The position numbers and the translations under genes are program-made. The notes below the pieces were generated by a model. It saw nothing but the letters and a program-made list of their open reading frames with translations. It did no database searches and had not been told where the DNA came from. From contig NC_060116.1 in assembly GCF_021155765.1 (NCBI RefSeq), positions 5,642,001-5,706,000 of the forward strand: a DNA stretch of 64,000 nt, in the 5' to 3' direction. Of the stretch, positions 12,930 through 27,500 are shown one piece after another. The DNA comes from Diprion similis (lineage: Eukaryota; Arthropoda; Insecta; Hymenoptera; Diprionidae). Every line of letters begins with the position of its first letter. The stretch's first letter is position 1.

Positions 12930-15900
12930 ACCCGTACCACCGACTGCCAACGGCAGTTCTCAAAGGCTCATAACATTTGGCTCGCAGGCCACTGGGTTGC
13001 TCTGCATCCAGCCTCTGTTTCCTGTTTTCACTCGTCTTCTTCTTTTTCTTCTGTTCTAAACTTGCACGGGCGTAGATTTTCACTCAAAAGAATAAGATAA
13101 ATCGCCTCACAAAGATTACGTCAAATTTTGACCCCTTTATTAATCAAACTTCATCCTCCTTCGATTCAATTATCTACTCTTTTCCTGTTCTTCCAAATTT
13201 GCTTATTACCGTTAAACCGCACGAACGGATCAGGTATATTATAATAATATCACGAAGTCCAAAAACACGCGCACACACTCGAAGAATAGTTTTTATGCAT
13301 ATATGCTTTGTGCTCTTATTTCTTGTCCTTTTTTTCTTCTTCTGCTTCTTCGTTTACTGGTACCTCTTACGCTGACTTCATCACGAATGACAATGACGAT
13401 GACGAAGGTGATGATGGAGCCGTCGAACCAGACACTCGGCTCCAACCCTCGAACTCGACTTGAACTCGAAACTATAAGCAAACCGCCTTTCCAGCAGTAT
13501 AGATTCAAGGATTAATTCCGTTTGTACTTGTCGTTGTACCACGTGTGGCTGAAAATTGACTTCAAACACTCCGACAGACTTTTACTGTTTCCCTTGCGTC
13601 ATCATCGGGTCATTATAATTGCTGCTTAGATATTATTTTCATCATCATCAGCATCATCAAACGCGAATTATTATTCTATCTTAACAACTGTTCGAGATAA
13701 CAATGATGATTACGATTATGAAGATGACTGTGATGTTACCGGCAAATTAGGCTCGTCGATATAAACAATTTTATAGGCCGCGTTACAGACAACAATTGCA
13801 CGTGTGAAATCTTTCGGCTAAACGAAATATACACGTCTCTTTCTCTATTTCTCTCTTCCTTTTTTATCCCTCTTGGCAGTATTATTTTCGGCTATCGAGA
13901 GTGTATAATTATAAATTTACCCGAAAGTTAGAGAAATATGTTTTGTTTTGTTTCTGTTGCGTAGGAAAAATAGCTCTTATATACACTAACGGTTGTCTTT
14001 TTCTTTATAATAGTTTCTTCTTTCTTGTTTTTTTTTTTTTTTAAACACTACTTTGGCGGTGATTTGTTGCTATTTATTTAAGTCAAGGTTAAGACTTCAG
14101 TCGGTTTTTGTTTGTTTGTTTGTTTGTTTTGTTGCACTTTTTTTTTATACTATAAATGATTAGTTGAACAGGTATTTTATTTTGTTTTATTTCTTTTTTC
14201 GTTACTTCTTCTTCTCCGTATTCTTATTCGTGTTTTTTTTTTTTTTTTTACCTTTGCTTCTTTCGAGGAGAGTTTCAATAATTTCAACCTTTTCCGGCAA
14301 TGTTACAACGATTGCAGTTCGTAGCTGTTATATGCGAGACGATGTCATCAAAAATTAGCAGCGTTGATTCACTTTTCTTTTCGGCATATAATTGTCTTCG
14401 TATTTACATAATTCTTCTGAAGCCAGGCCAACAACACCCACGTGATTTCTGTAACATAACCAAACGAGGGAAAACAGATTAATATACCTATTCTGTTATT
14501 TTGAGTTCCATTTGAAATTATAAATGAAAAAGTGAGGATGGAATTTCGTTTCTTTTTTTTTCAATTTTCTCACTTTCCTTTATCGATTAATTGTCAACGC
14601 GAGACGTCCGGGATTCTTGATGTTTGCTTGACCTGTACATATTATATATATATATATATATATAACAATTTTAATTGTAGTTAAATTTTTTTTGTACACC
14701 TGCACAACACTTTCGGTGTACCGAAGAACGTTTAGCCGCGTGCAGGAAAAATATTTCCGATTAGGACGAAATACTCGTAACTAGCAATATGATGGAATAA
14801 TTACTTATGGTAATAACAAGGCCAATATTTAACGGGTAGTAATTAAACGACTCTAGGCTCGCGCGTCACCTTCTCCAGTTTCAGCCCGGGTAATAAAAAA
14901 TAATTAAAAACGTATATACAAGAAATTATATATTCAAGATCCTGTTGCAAATAAGAAATAAATAAATAACACGTGTATGAATGTATCATACATATATATA
15001 CAATTATACAGTGACATATAATATACATATATATATATATGTATAATTGTATACGTATACATCTCCAAAGTGGATATTCCATCGGAGGCATTAAATTTTG
15101 ATTGGACTATTGAAGTTAACTATAATGTTTGAAAAATTGGCAATAATGTAATTTATTTTTTAGTTTGGATCAAAATTTATTTATATATACATGCCACGGT
15201 TCTGGCATAAGAGAAAAAGAAAAGAAAAAAATATATATATATATAAAATGAGTAAAACCAGAGAATAAAAAGAAGAATAATCTCCGTACAAAATGGTATA
15301 TAAAGAGTTAATAATTAATTGTTTCAAGTCAAACAAACACCAGATCGTGATATCCCTTCGCATGATAAGACAATAACATTAATAACTAACAGATACAGAT
15401 CAAGGGTAGTAATATTGTAATATGTAAGGGGTGAAATTGATTGGAGGCAGTGTGGGAAAATGGGAAAACGTTTTTGGTGTTATAGAAGTGATGGAGGAAA
15501 TACACGAAATAATGATGCCGTATTTTGTATTGATCTACATTATGTGGAAGATCGCGCTCATCTGATTCTTCACTTTTTTTTTAACACATTTTTTTGAATT
15601 TTGAAGAAACAAGTTGTAGCACTTCAATTACTACTTTGTTCCTAACATTTACTCGCGATAATTCATTGATTTAAAAAAATGTATGACGGTGAAAAACCAA
15701 CTGAGTGCGATCTTCCGCATAACTTTAAAACGATCATCTTTTGACAGAACCTTTTTTTTTTAACCTAAGGAAACTTTTTAGGGAGTTCCATGGTTGAAAA
15801 TCGTCAATTATTTTTTTCTGTAATGTATACAAATCATGTGATTATTCTACCTCATTCGTTGTCATCGGATAAATAAATGGATGTATAAATAAATCGGAGA

Positions 15901-18900
15901 ATAAATAGTAATCTTTTTCATTATTGTTGCGTAGGTATCTATTTATTCTAATCGTAGCACGATTAACTCGGTTAACTCGTCCCTCTCTTTCTTCATACCC
16001 GTGCTTCTCGTGGGGGAGGGGGAGGCAAGGCATTTAAACTTTTTTTTAATTGACGACGCTGTGAAGATAATTACCGAGTTTCATTTTGGATTTTTCAGTG
16101 TGCAAAACTGTAAAACGTTTTTCTGAAACTTGTCATTTTTGAAGTCGGTGAACACTGTAACTCAAAATCTAATGAACCGATGCATTTTTCCATTTCCATC
16201 TGCGTGGCGTGAACCTTTGAGTGTCAAAACTAGAAAAGCGCATATGGAAAATACTTTGAAATCATTTCACCAACGATAAATCATGAAGAACCAAATTTCG
16301 TAGCTATTAAGAAACGTTTGTTAGCATTTATTAGCATCAGACGGATATAATTTTAAATCTATGATTGATTTATGCCGTTTTACGTTATTTTTTATATGTA
16401 TATATTTTATTTCAGGGTAAGCGCACAATATTAAGCATAGATAACAAATTATATAAACTTTTGATTGATAAAATTAACGAATTGTTCCATACGTAGGGCA
16501 GGTGTTAATCGATGAAAATTAGAGAGAAGAGACGAATGAATGAATGAATGAGTGACGTAGCCACCAGCGAATTGCATGCCCCCGTACGAAAACGATTTGA
16601 TAATTGAACTGAGCGAAGTGTAGTGCGATCGATAGGGTGACGGAGACGAAATGTCCGAAAAATGGTGAACAATTTACGTCAGATATTTCCAGAAATAAAA
16701 GGCGTCGGTGCAGAGAAGGTTGGTAAATCTGGAATGCCTTAAAATAGCGGCAGGTCAGCATCGGGATCGATGTAACACGCGTCGATAGCCTATATCCTCC
16801 ATGTTTCAGTCTGTTCGAAAAAGCAATGCATCGGTCGAAGGAAGAAGGACAACGATTTTAAACAAGACTGAAGTTGGTAAGGTTAATTTTTCAAATACGG
16901 TGAGAAAAGAATGACGTTTAGTCTCGCGTATGTATTTTTCTGTACATTAACCGAAGCGGTTTTCTTTTTGACCGATTTTATTTTGCGTGTAAAAGCTTGG
17001 ATTCTTGCACAGCAGCAACAGGAGCAGCAGCAGCAGCAACAGTGTGAGGAGTGGTAACGGACAATTTGTACAGCTTCCGGTTTCAAATTTCTCGCTCCGG
17101 ACACTTTTGCCGCCGCCCCTCTCCGATTTCACAAACAAACGTTCAAATGACCCTCGTATAAAAACTGACGAGAAGAGATTGTTGTACCTATTATAAAGCT
17201 TATATATTATGACAACGATACTGCGGGAATAATTATTCGTCGTGAAACGTTTTGCCTGGAAGCTAACAACGTAAAATATATACTACAACGACGACTAGGC
17301 AGATGATAAATTTTGGGCACATATATTATTAACCGTTATAAATGGAGGATTATTTTGCATCGTGCATTTACCTCGAATTAAGCTGCGGACAAAGTGTAGC
17401 GAACATACTATAAGTTATAAATTAAATTCTATGGATTTTCGAGAATAATTTAAAATTAAAACTGCTCAAATAAAAAACAATATTATTAAAAGGTCACACT
17501 TTTCAGAACTCTGTTCTTGCTGAAACACATTTCCTAATAGAATGCAGCTAAGTTTAGTAACGAATTTGACGTTCGAAAAAAAGAAGCCCGATGAAAATAT
17601 CGTCACGTGAAAAGCAGTAGAAGACTAAAGCGTAGAATGGCTGCGGCATCTTGTTGTTGTTTGGGTCTTTCCTCCCGCTGAAATGGTGGCAGAGCGACGT
17701 TGGTGGGGGAAAGAACGGCGTGCCAGGTGTTCAGCCGGGGTTTGGTTTGCCAGGGGTGTACATAACGAAATAGGGTCGGTCGACATACCTGGCCTCGAAT
17801 GGTAGGTACCCAACGCGACAACAAACCCTCGGATATACCTGCGCAAGGGTCGCAGGGTAGGAACAGCTGTTGTTCATTAATTTTCTGCGAAACAGCTCTC
17901 AAGAACTTTGTTTTTCGTTTAAGTAAAATCGTACTCATTCCACGGTGAGTGTTGAACTTTGGTGAGCTATTCTCTACGACAACAACGATGACTAACCAAC
18001 TATCAACACATAAATATTTGGCGGGGGAGAATTTTCCGATACCGTATACGCATCGGGAAAATGTCTATGGATTTACGGAACCGAAATGATATTTGCAAGA
18101 ATCTAAGCGGTGCGAGTGAGCTGGGCTTAATTCGTTGCTGCGCAAATGTACAATTGAGTGTTACATGCGTCATACTTTCGATTCTCCATAATTCTTGACT
18201 ATGGATGTAGAGATAAGAGTTCGAAGATCGCAGTAGCACAGCTGTCGCTTGCACAAGGAGCGACAGTGATTAGCGAACGAGCAGCAACAGTATCAGAAGA
18301 AGGAGGTTGTGGTGGAACGATCGAATGAGTTAATGATTGATTAATCTGCGTAAACTGAATAATAATATATTATAATACTGATGCGTCATCTTACCGCCGC
18401 CGATGACATGGATGAGTGGTGACCTTTGAATCAGGGATTTCCAAAATAGAGTTATCGAAAAACAAGCAAAGTTTCGCGTATTGTTTCAACACAGTTCTGT
18501 AAAACGTATAACTATAGCTAATCGATTCGACTTGATATGAGGTCGTTGATACGAAAAAAATATGGGAAAAATGACACGAAAAACTGTACCAAGATGGCCG
18601 TTATGAGTCAGTCGCGTGGTGGTGGTGGTGTTGGGCTGGGAGTAAAATAACGATATTTAAACGCATTAACGTGCACACGCCAAGGAGCGAGCAGGCGGCA
18701 GGGCAATATGCGTCGTAAGAGAAGATGTTCCTTTTCCGATAATGAAAACAAGTGAGTAATGGTTATTGGTTTCAGTGCATCAGTACTGGCTGATACACAA
18801 AGCCACGTGATCCGGAACCGTTGTCGACCGTCGCAGTGCCATGTACGTTGTGAAATGTGCACGTATACGCGCGCACACAAGCACTCTCACGTACACACGT

Positions 18901-19287
18901 ATGAACTTAGGTAAAAGGTAGTGTTTCCGAGGAGGAATAACATCGAGACGTAGAAGCGCGCGCATTTGCAAACTTAGGAGGAAAAGAACGAGGCGTTGAC
19001 GCTGTTCTTACAATATTGTGGCGATATTTTTTGCTGACGCAACAACGTGTACTTGAAGAAACGACGTCGCACTGGAAACGTCGATTCCACGCGGCAAAAC
19101 CAGTTCCGGCGGCGTTACAAGATACATGTGTATCACACTCGGATAGCACACGTACGCAATGCAGGGTGTGTGGGCGTGAACGTGAACCACTGTTGACATG
19201 CAAGGTAGTCTCCTCGTTGTTCGGAATAAATTTTGTTTTCACCCAACTGCAACGGCGTTCGTGACTCACTGCCGTTGAATGCTTGCT

Positions 19288-19306
19288 CCCCCCCCCCCCC
19301 CCCCCC
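19288..19306 (+). repeat. Poly-C tract (19)
   Basis: Nineteen consecutive C on the same strand as the runs at 4,644, 6,840 and 12,277. Confidence 0.95.
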
Positions 19307-21917
19307 GTATACGGAATCCCGACACTCATTATCGCTGGTCAAATAAAAGTCTGGCGACATCGAGACCGTCGGCGGAAATTGAATATCGGACAAACGTCAT
19401 TGACGAGACTCACTTTTTTTTATTCCGCAGATTGCGTCGTGACGTCGTTGTCTGACGGTGTTTCGTTCTCCGGCTCTGCCTCGAAAAGAGGCGTGAGTGT
19501 GACTGTGCCTTTGCAATCTTTGCCAGTCTTTATAGAAATATGTGCGCACGGCAAGTAAGAAGTTAATTGAACTTTCGACCGAGATTTACTCTCGCCGACT
19601 GACCGATCGCTCGCTCGTTGTTGTCAAGTAAGAACTAGCGAACGAACGGGCAACAGTCAGGTTATGGCCGTCGAGACAAGCATGCTCTGCTTACAGCCTG
19701 ACAATGATCACGTGGGACTCGCGTCGCTCTCTTGTGTTCGGTTTCAGCGCTTCTTGCAACAGACTATCGAGCTCCGTGTGTCTCTACTAAACGAGTCCCA
19801 TTTCCCCGAGTATTTCCTCGCCTGAAAGGTTGCGGGGTGTATGGGGTCAGGGATACCAATTTCGGGATAAAAGTGCCACTTTTAGTTACCCAGTACGTAG
19901 AAGAGTCGAGATATTCGAGCAGAGGAGATCCAAGGTGTCGAGCGTTGCCAGGGAATATCGGAGTTGCGTGCCACGGGCAGCCGTTGCAGACGAGGCACCG
20001 GACACCCCTCTAGACAGGCTCGAGTGAACTCGCCCGCTTTCGGGTCAAAAGCACCGCAGCAAAATAATAACAAATGCCTGGAACACCTCCGGGACCGCGC
20101 ACTGGCACATACAAATCACAAATACACCAACAACAGCTCGATGCCGTTATTAGAATGAGAAATTGAACAGAAGTAAATGATAATTTTGGCGGTTTTCTCT
20201 ACAGCACCACTGCCGCCGAGCATTCACCTCATTCGCGTCGTGCAACCACGATCCACAAAATTCACCAAATCACTCGTAAACACTCGACGATCCGACCGAG
20301 ATTCAGCGGTATATTGTTGTCCCAGTGGCACCAGTCGATTCGTAACACGTTCACTGATCACGAAAAAAAACGGCGAGGTACAACACGAGAACTGCACGCC
20401 CTATCCGCGGGGACACCGCATTGCTTCCTCGGCCGAACATGGAGCGCGATCCATGCTGATTAGTTGACGAGACGTCCGCTGGATGACGAAAGGCGCCTCG
20501 ATCGCTCACGGAGGACTGCCAACCCATCAATCCCCCTTGACAACAGTGCTTCGTACCTCGCTTATTACCAAACTCAGTTATGTCTCCCTTCGATATCTTA
20601 CAGTGAATTCATTGAACGCCTCCGCAACCGTCTCAGCACCGTAAACGTCCTAAAATCGTCGCATTCGTTTAGCTCCCGCGCAACCATCTGTCCTCGAAAG
20701 CCCATTGGCTATAAGGCTCTGTATCGCATATTCTGTTTGAAGACTCGACCAATCGTACAAATTTGCCTTGTCAAGTTCAAACAATAAAGTCGCCAAACAG
20801 CTATCTCGATATTTACAACCTAGTCGCAATTGACGAGGTCTGATTAACACGACACTGTTATATTCCAATATCCTAATTATCAATACTTACAGCTTCGTCG
20901 ATGGTCTTCTGAGAATTTGTCTATTCTTTATAACCGAAATATACGGATTGCGCGTGGTCAAAGATTTCAATATACCGCCATATTGAATAATTTGATTGTT
21001 TTGACTAGACACTATTGACGTAATATTTAATATAGTAACAAAATCGAATAAAATGCTGGAAAATTAGTCTAGTCGTTTTTGGTAAGATTTTTCACTTGGC
21101 TTGAATACTTTGTTAATCAGATTACTTTTCGTTCGACTACAACTTCACGGCAGTCGGTAAGTAAAACACCTACGGAAAAGGCCACTTGCCATACGTTGAG
21201 CCACAGGGGGCAGCACGTATCAGGGCACCGGTAACGTTGACCCAGACGTTACGTCATGCCCACGAACAATGCTACCGATAAAATTAACCGTCCGTAGCTG
21301 AATTAAATTCTTCAGTTCTTTTACGTCGAACGACTAGGGCATATAGAATAATTGGAACATTTCTTGCTTGTACCGCGACCGTACGCTGAGCGGAAAAAAG
21401 AAATTACAAATGAGAATTTGTTACTTCGTTAAATGCTAAACAAACAGACCGCAAGGAAAATACAAGATACCGCATACGACGCAGTATATGAGCAATGTCA
21501 TATGAAAACATGAGTCTAGATTACTTTATACGTTTTTATTGGATTCCCAGAAGTCACCGAATGACGTCTGGTTAAGCAATGCAGTTTATGAATTGGGTTT
21601 ACCTACGTCATCTGCCAGATCCTGCGGTTTCTCTTTTAATTCAAAATATTGTTTTACAATTTTGCTTTTCGATTTCGACAATGGGATTTTATAATATAGA
21701 AATGGTCGAATTGAATACAGAAGAAGCGTAATTACATTTGTTTTGAAATAACCTCCTGGCACGCATATGTATAATCTATTGATTATTGTGAAGTTGCGTT
21801 GGGTGTATTAAATGAAACACATCTGTTCATATGTATGTAGAGAACCGTAAGATTTATTGCACGTACGTGAAAATAGCTTCGATATTACCTTTACTCCTGT
21901 AGATACGTACATGTATA

Positions 21918-22364
21918 TGGGGCATTCCATACTAATTCGACCTGGACCTGACCCTCGACCTCTTAAATCTGGTCCGCGATCTTTCGTATCAGTTTTCTGA
22001 CTTTAAATAGCAGTTAATGAGCAAGATTTTTAAATTTTTTCTCAACACCTCGATGGCCAGGATGAAAAAATCTGAAAAAAAATTCTTAATAGTACTATCA
22101 GAAAAAAGTTTTTAATAAAATTTCCTGATATTCGAGCTTTTGCTTCAACCTGCTTTTTAGCTTTTGAACAAAAAAAAATGAAAAAAAATACATGAAGAAC
22201 AGCATTTCATTTTTGAAAAATCTTGAGTGAAACAAATTTACTCCGAAAAAATCTGAAAAAAATCGGGGGTACTGTTTTGGAGTTGGGACAATTGGATAAA
22301 ATTATTTTAACGAAATCAAAAATGGTGAGGGTCCAACGTTGTTCGAGTGGCGTGGTATGCCCCA
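21918..22364. mobile_element. 447-bp MITE-like element with TATA target duplication
   Basis: The left end (TGGGGCATTCCA) and the reverse complement of the right end (TGGGGCATACCA) form 12-bp terminal inverted repeats with one mismatch. The element is flanked on both sides by TATA (21,914-21,917 and 22,365-22,368), consistent with a 4-bp target-site duplication. The interior is AT-rich and non-coding, so this would be a non-autonomous DNA element. A truncated relative lies at 6,734. Confidence 0.7.
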
Positions 22365-24368
22365 TATACCAACATGTGGGAGTTGGCCACTAGTAAGAAT
22401 TATATTACATTATAGTATACACGTACACAGTGTTTACCAAGTCGGAACCTGCGAGAATTAGTGTATTCCTCTCCTTCATCAAATTGCAGCCCGTATCTAC
22501 CGTGCTGTGTCAATACTATGAGGACTAAATACCCCGATGGATTCCACTATGCGTAAACACCATGGATTCTACCATACTATACTACATACATACATACATA
22601 TCTCTCTCTCTTTCTCTTTCTCTCTATATCTATATATTATACATAGGTGCAAACTTTTATTTAATAAAACTTACCGAAGAAGTAAACGTCCTTTTTTTTA
22701 TCATTCGTAGTATATGTATATGTACTTATTAAACGCAACAACCCTGATCTGCAATATTACCTCTTGCAGCAAAATGCAAAAATTATCAATACACATCTGA
22801 TAGTATGAATCGGAAGAAACAATAAAGATTCACGTGTATTGAGAACTATTAATTCCGCTGATGTTCGTCGCACTGGTCTTTTGCATTCCATTGGAATGAA
22901 TGAACCAGTACCTACTTTGCAAAAATGCCATCTGCAGCTTGACGAAAAAAAGATTTCATATAGCCATGTAATAGGTTGATATGTTGATTAACAAGATATT
23001 TGTGAAATTCTATACATATATATGTATCCTAGTTGCATATACCAAATAATATTTTGTACAGTAATTGCAAACTCACAAGTGAGCAACATATAACACAGGT
23101 AATCGTTACTACAGTTTTAGAATTTAATACAGACATCCAACGAATATCTGGTGAAAAATAGTATTGAGATAAGTTACATCTCATCTATTACGTCGTCGTA
23201 ATAATCACAAGTCGCGAGTGTTTTTCGGTTAAATTTTTGGCTTATATTAGTATAGCCACTCTAAACGTGAACAAATGCAGTTGAGAGAAACTACACAGGA
23301 TTGATTACTTTCGCATTTATTACGCACATTACATTATAGACACAGTCACATTTCGAAAATACAGAGGCTGGATCGCGTAGTTTCTACATGCGTAATGTAT
23401 AAAATTTTATCACCCAATTGCCTTCGCAAATTAAATCGTAGGAACCATTATTACGGTTGTATTTTACGATGCATGCAGTTGGAAAAATTAATATATCCTT
23501 TTAGTTGAGAGGATTATTACGGTAAACTGCAAATATTTTCGCTATTTATATGATAGCTTGAAATTAAAAGCCGAAATAATACCTTGATGACATCACGATT
23601 TGATACGAAATTTGATTAATAATTGTTTATGTTCAGACCTCAGCATTCTCGTTACAGAAAGATTCAAGATCAATTTATGATTAGTATCCAGTTAAGAAAT
23701 CGTTACTTATACTCGTTGTCTGTATATTTTGTTGAATGTATTTCTGACTTATAAATTTAAAACATTTCACAAGGGTTTCGTAATCTGTGTCTGTAGGTAA
23801 ATTTTCACGAGATTTTTTTCTTGTTATTTTCAATGTTAAATTAAATGTGACCTCTTACTACTTATATTTCCAACTTTCGGACATTTGTTCTTCGTTTTTA
23901 TAATAGCACACTCAATTATTTTGTCACTATTTGTACATCTTGCTCACTGCCCATTATAAATGGATATTTTAGTATAATTTCAATCAATAAAAAAAGAAAA
24001 AGTACAGAACAAAAAAAAAAAAAAAACGAAGTAAGAAAAAAGCCATGGCATTGTTTAAACGAATATTGAAACTACATGGTATTTTACACATTTAACGAAA
24101 AAAGTTTTATACATATTATCACTTATATATATATAAAGTATTTGCGCCATATTTCATATTCATTCAAAGCCTGTTGACACTTTGAATGTATCACCAAATG
24201 TTTAATTCAGATGGTTTCGACGCTCAGTGTCATAGAATTTCTTTGTTCAAGCTCACTGTAATAAGAAAACTGTAATAAGAAAACAAATTGTATACATCCA
24301 GTTATTCTCCTTAATTCAGGAAACTGTTGATAATTATTGTTTTTACTGCGATTGGTCATCGCCTCACG

Positions 24369-24374
24369 TTTATT
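24369..24374 (-). terminator. Polyadenylation signal for the SR-rich gene
   Basis: AATAAA on the minus strand, about 150 bp past the stop codon at 24,526. It is the nearest canonical hexamer found downstream of that gene. Confidence 0.6.
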
Positions 24375-24525
24375 GTTAGTGAAGTTCATTTAATTCACTG
24401 CACATTGAGGCTTGGCACAGTCTCGGGTGATCAAATGATCTCACATAATGTTTGAAGGAAAATGAGACTAGTTGTTGCGACTTGTTCAGGTAAAGGAGAT
24501 CCCAGTTGATGCAATTTGTTGCTTC

Positions 24526-27500
24526 TTAGAATTTGTCTCGATAGCCACCTCTTCCACTGCGAAATGGTCTTCCTCCTCTTGGCCCTCCACGTCCTTTGAA
24601 AACAGGAATTGACTGCCCACGTGGAATTTTAGCAAGTACGATTCGCTCGCTAGTTCTAGGAAATACTTCCGGTTCTTCTTCAATTTCTTCTGGAGAGTCA
24701 TCAATTACCATCGGGCTTTCTCCACGGCTACGATCGCTTCTATTATCATGAAAATGTTCATCGTGATCATCCACATTTTGTCTATAACTAGGTGGTAATG
24801 GGTCACGAATGAAATGATCACGTAGTATTGGCCCACGGTGTGATGAAAATTCTTCCCGGCTTCTCGCTGGTGTACAAAGTGTCAAGGTTCTGCTAGGAAA
24901 ATCAGGCAATGTACGTTCTCTGTTGAAGCTTCGGTCTTCGGGCTCTCTGGGTGGTGATACTGCTCTGCCCCACGGACGCTTTTGAGAAGAGTTACTCAGG
25001 CTCCATCTTAGATCATCGGCTTCTCGCGGTTTCGGGGTATAATCGAAAGTTTCTCGCATATTCCAGTCAAGCCTATCCATGATTGGTCTTTTTTCTTCTT
25101 TAACAGGTTGCTGTAAATCATTTAGATTTACTTGAACTCCAAACTCTGCAGTGATCACTGTTGCTTGGACTTCTTTTTGTTCAGTTTGAACCTCGTCTGT
25201 CTGACATATTTTTTGATGCACATGAACACCAGATTTCACAGTTATTTGCGAATGACGCTCTTCCTCCTCGTCCCAGTATATTTTATTTTTTCCTTTCTTC
25301 AGCAATATCGAATTTGATGATCGCTCTTCACTTTCACTAGGAGTATCTTCTTTTTGAGGGTTGAAAAAAAATCTACCCTTCATCTTCAATCTGGGATCCT
25401 CGACAGGCAGGTCCCGGAGAGCATGTTCGCAATGTCGTAGTATTTCTGGCTTGAATCCTAAGCCAAAAAGCAAAGTTTTTTGTTTCATCATTGTTAATTT
25501 GCAAATGAAATTAAAAGCCACCGTTTCAAAGAGCAGTATATTTTCACATATATACTGAAATCACAAATTTTTAATTATTATGTCACCACAGTAGCACGTA
25601 TCGCGTTAGATAATTCATCCGGGTATTTAAAATAATTGAATAGTACTGGTCATTACTTGTAATGAATCCATCTGTATGTCTATACAATTATCATGACGGA
25701 TGCAATAAACTAAAACCATCCAATATTTGTGTTATGCAGATGTTTGGTTTATGCATGCAATGTCCCTATAACTTGGTACATCATTCGACTGACCAGCTTG
25801 CATATTTCAAAGAATGAAACAGCAGTAAAGCTTCCATTTCTTTAGTTTCCATAGGAAACCTTGAAATTCAGCACATAAAGTGATCAGTGTTCATACAAGC
25901 ACAAAACTCCCGTCATTTTTCGGGAATTGAATAATATTGATAATTTTTTTTTCAAGTGTTACGTACTAAAATCACATTAATCAGGATATCTCACCTGGAT
26001 AAAGGACCGTTGGCCCAAGCGAATCTATAATATTTAAAACAAAAGAAGCATTAATATCATATGACACAAATGAAGTTTCAATTTTACTGCAGTTTTACTT
26101 CTTACAATCAAATGCTTTTAGAGTTCCAGCTTTACAACTCTTTCACAAATAATAAAACAGTATGAAAATTTTCGCACCTTTGGCAGAAACAGAAGCTTCC
26201 AACAGGCTGGATAAACTAGTCTTTCCGAAGGAGGCCTGGAATTTCAGAATGCAGCAGGGGATAGTAAATTGAAATTTGATGCATTTCACCTGGCTTCAAA
26301 GCTACCCCAGAATGTCAAGATGTATCGAAATAGTAGAAAAAAACGAAAATGACGATTTCTCTTAACACAACTATGTAAATACAGTAGTCATACCATAACT
26401 TTGCGTGTACTAACTTCCTGATCGACTCATCGGCTTTCATAACACATACTAAGCGTAAATGGTTGGATCACTACACTGCTATAGCTGTGATTAAAGATAA
26501 GATTTGACACAGCGAGTAGTTTCCTGTTTACCATATTAAGATGCTCTTAGCTTCTCAAGTAAGTTCTCAAATACTCCAAACTCAGAGCTCTAATGCTAGA
26601 AAGTTATGATGAGTCTACCATGACCGAACTTCTCATTAAAGAAGAAACTGAAGAGTCTAACGAAATAGTTTGTAGCAATAACTAAATCATGAGAATAAGA
26701 GAGATTGAGAATAATGTGTGAGGTAGCTGAAAAAGCACACAATTTTAAAATCTGAGTGGTAGAATAAAATTACTTTGGTGTCCGATATAACCGGCGGCTC
26801 AGGTGTTTTTAATCTTTCCTCGTGTGATGAATGTACATCATTATAGGGAGTAGTGGACCTTCGCATTCCCCTGTAGCTCCGAGGTGTGTTAGATCGAACC
26901 GATCTAGCCTGAGGGGAAATCGAACGTCTGCTGCTCAGATTAGTCTGCTGTTTCCCTGGGATCGGCACAAAGGGTGCCAGGTGATGTAGCTGATTATACA
27001 TAAGAGATCCTTGTTCCATGATCGGACCAGGGGCTGGTACAGGTTGAGGTGAAGGTACTGGCAGAGGTAATAGTGGTGGTTGAACAGGGGTTGAAGCATG
27101 TTGTCCATACATCACAGGTCCAGAAGAAAATTCAGATTGAATCATAGGCTGCGCCACAGTTGGATCGTAGTTGATGGGTGGAGTCATATGCGGATGAACT
27201 GGGTCAAAGTTTATGAACCCTTGCGGCGGACCAGTCATCATTAATCCCTGTGGTCCTGATGGATGATGTGACATGAAAGGTGGGTGCTGCTCCTGCTCGT
27301 GAGGGTAAATGGGGTTACCCATTGGTGGCATCCCAGACATCAATGGTGGAATCATGTATCCGAGATTTGCAGATGGTGGTTGCTGTTGCTGCTGTTGTCG
27401 GGTGGTTTCATTTCGAAATTGTCTTCTTATTTCATTGATGAATGGAGATCGTTTCCGTGTACGCCTGTGTGGAGATCTTCCTCTGCTACCGCTTCTGCTA

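Larger units (their letters stand above)
12980..24368. other. Long non-coding stretch
   Basis: No convincing coding exon is seen. The notable content is short repeats (CAT/ATC around 13,640, GTTT at 14,107-14,130, CT at about 22,591-22,615), several poly-T runs, a 19-base poly-C run, a full MITE-like element, and a GC-richer patch at about 19,000-20,700. That patch contains two short ATG frames (19,664-19,825 and 20,073-20,162) that I cannot confirm. It has the look of a promoter or 5' exon region. Confidence 0.45.
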
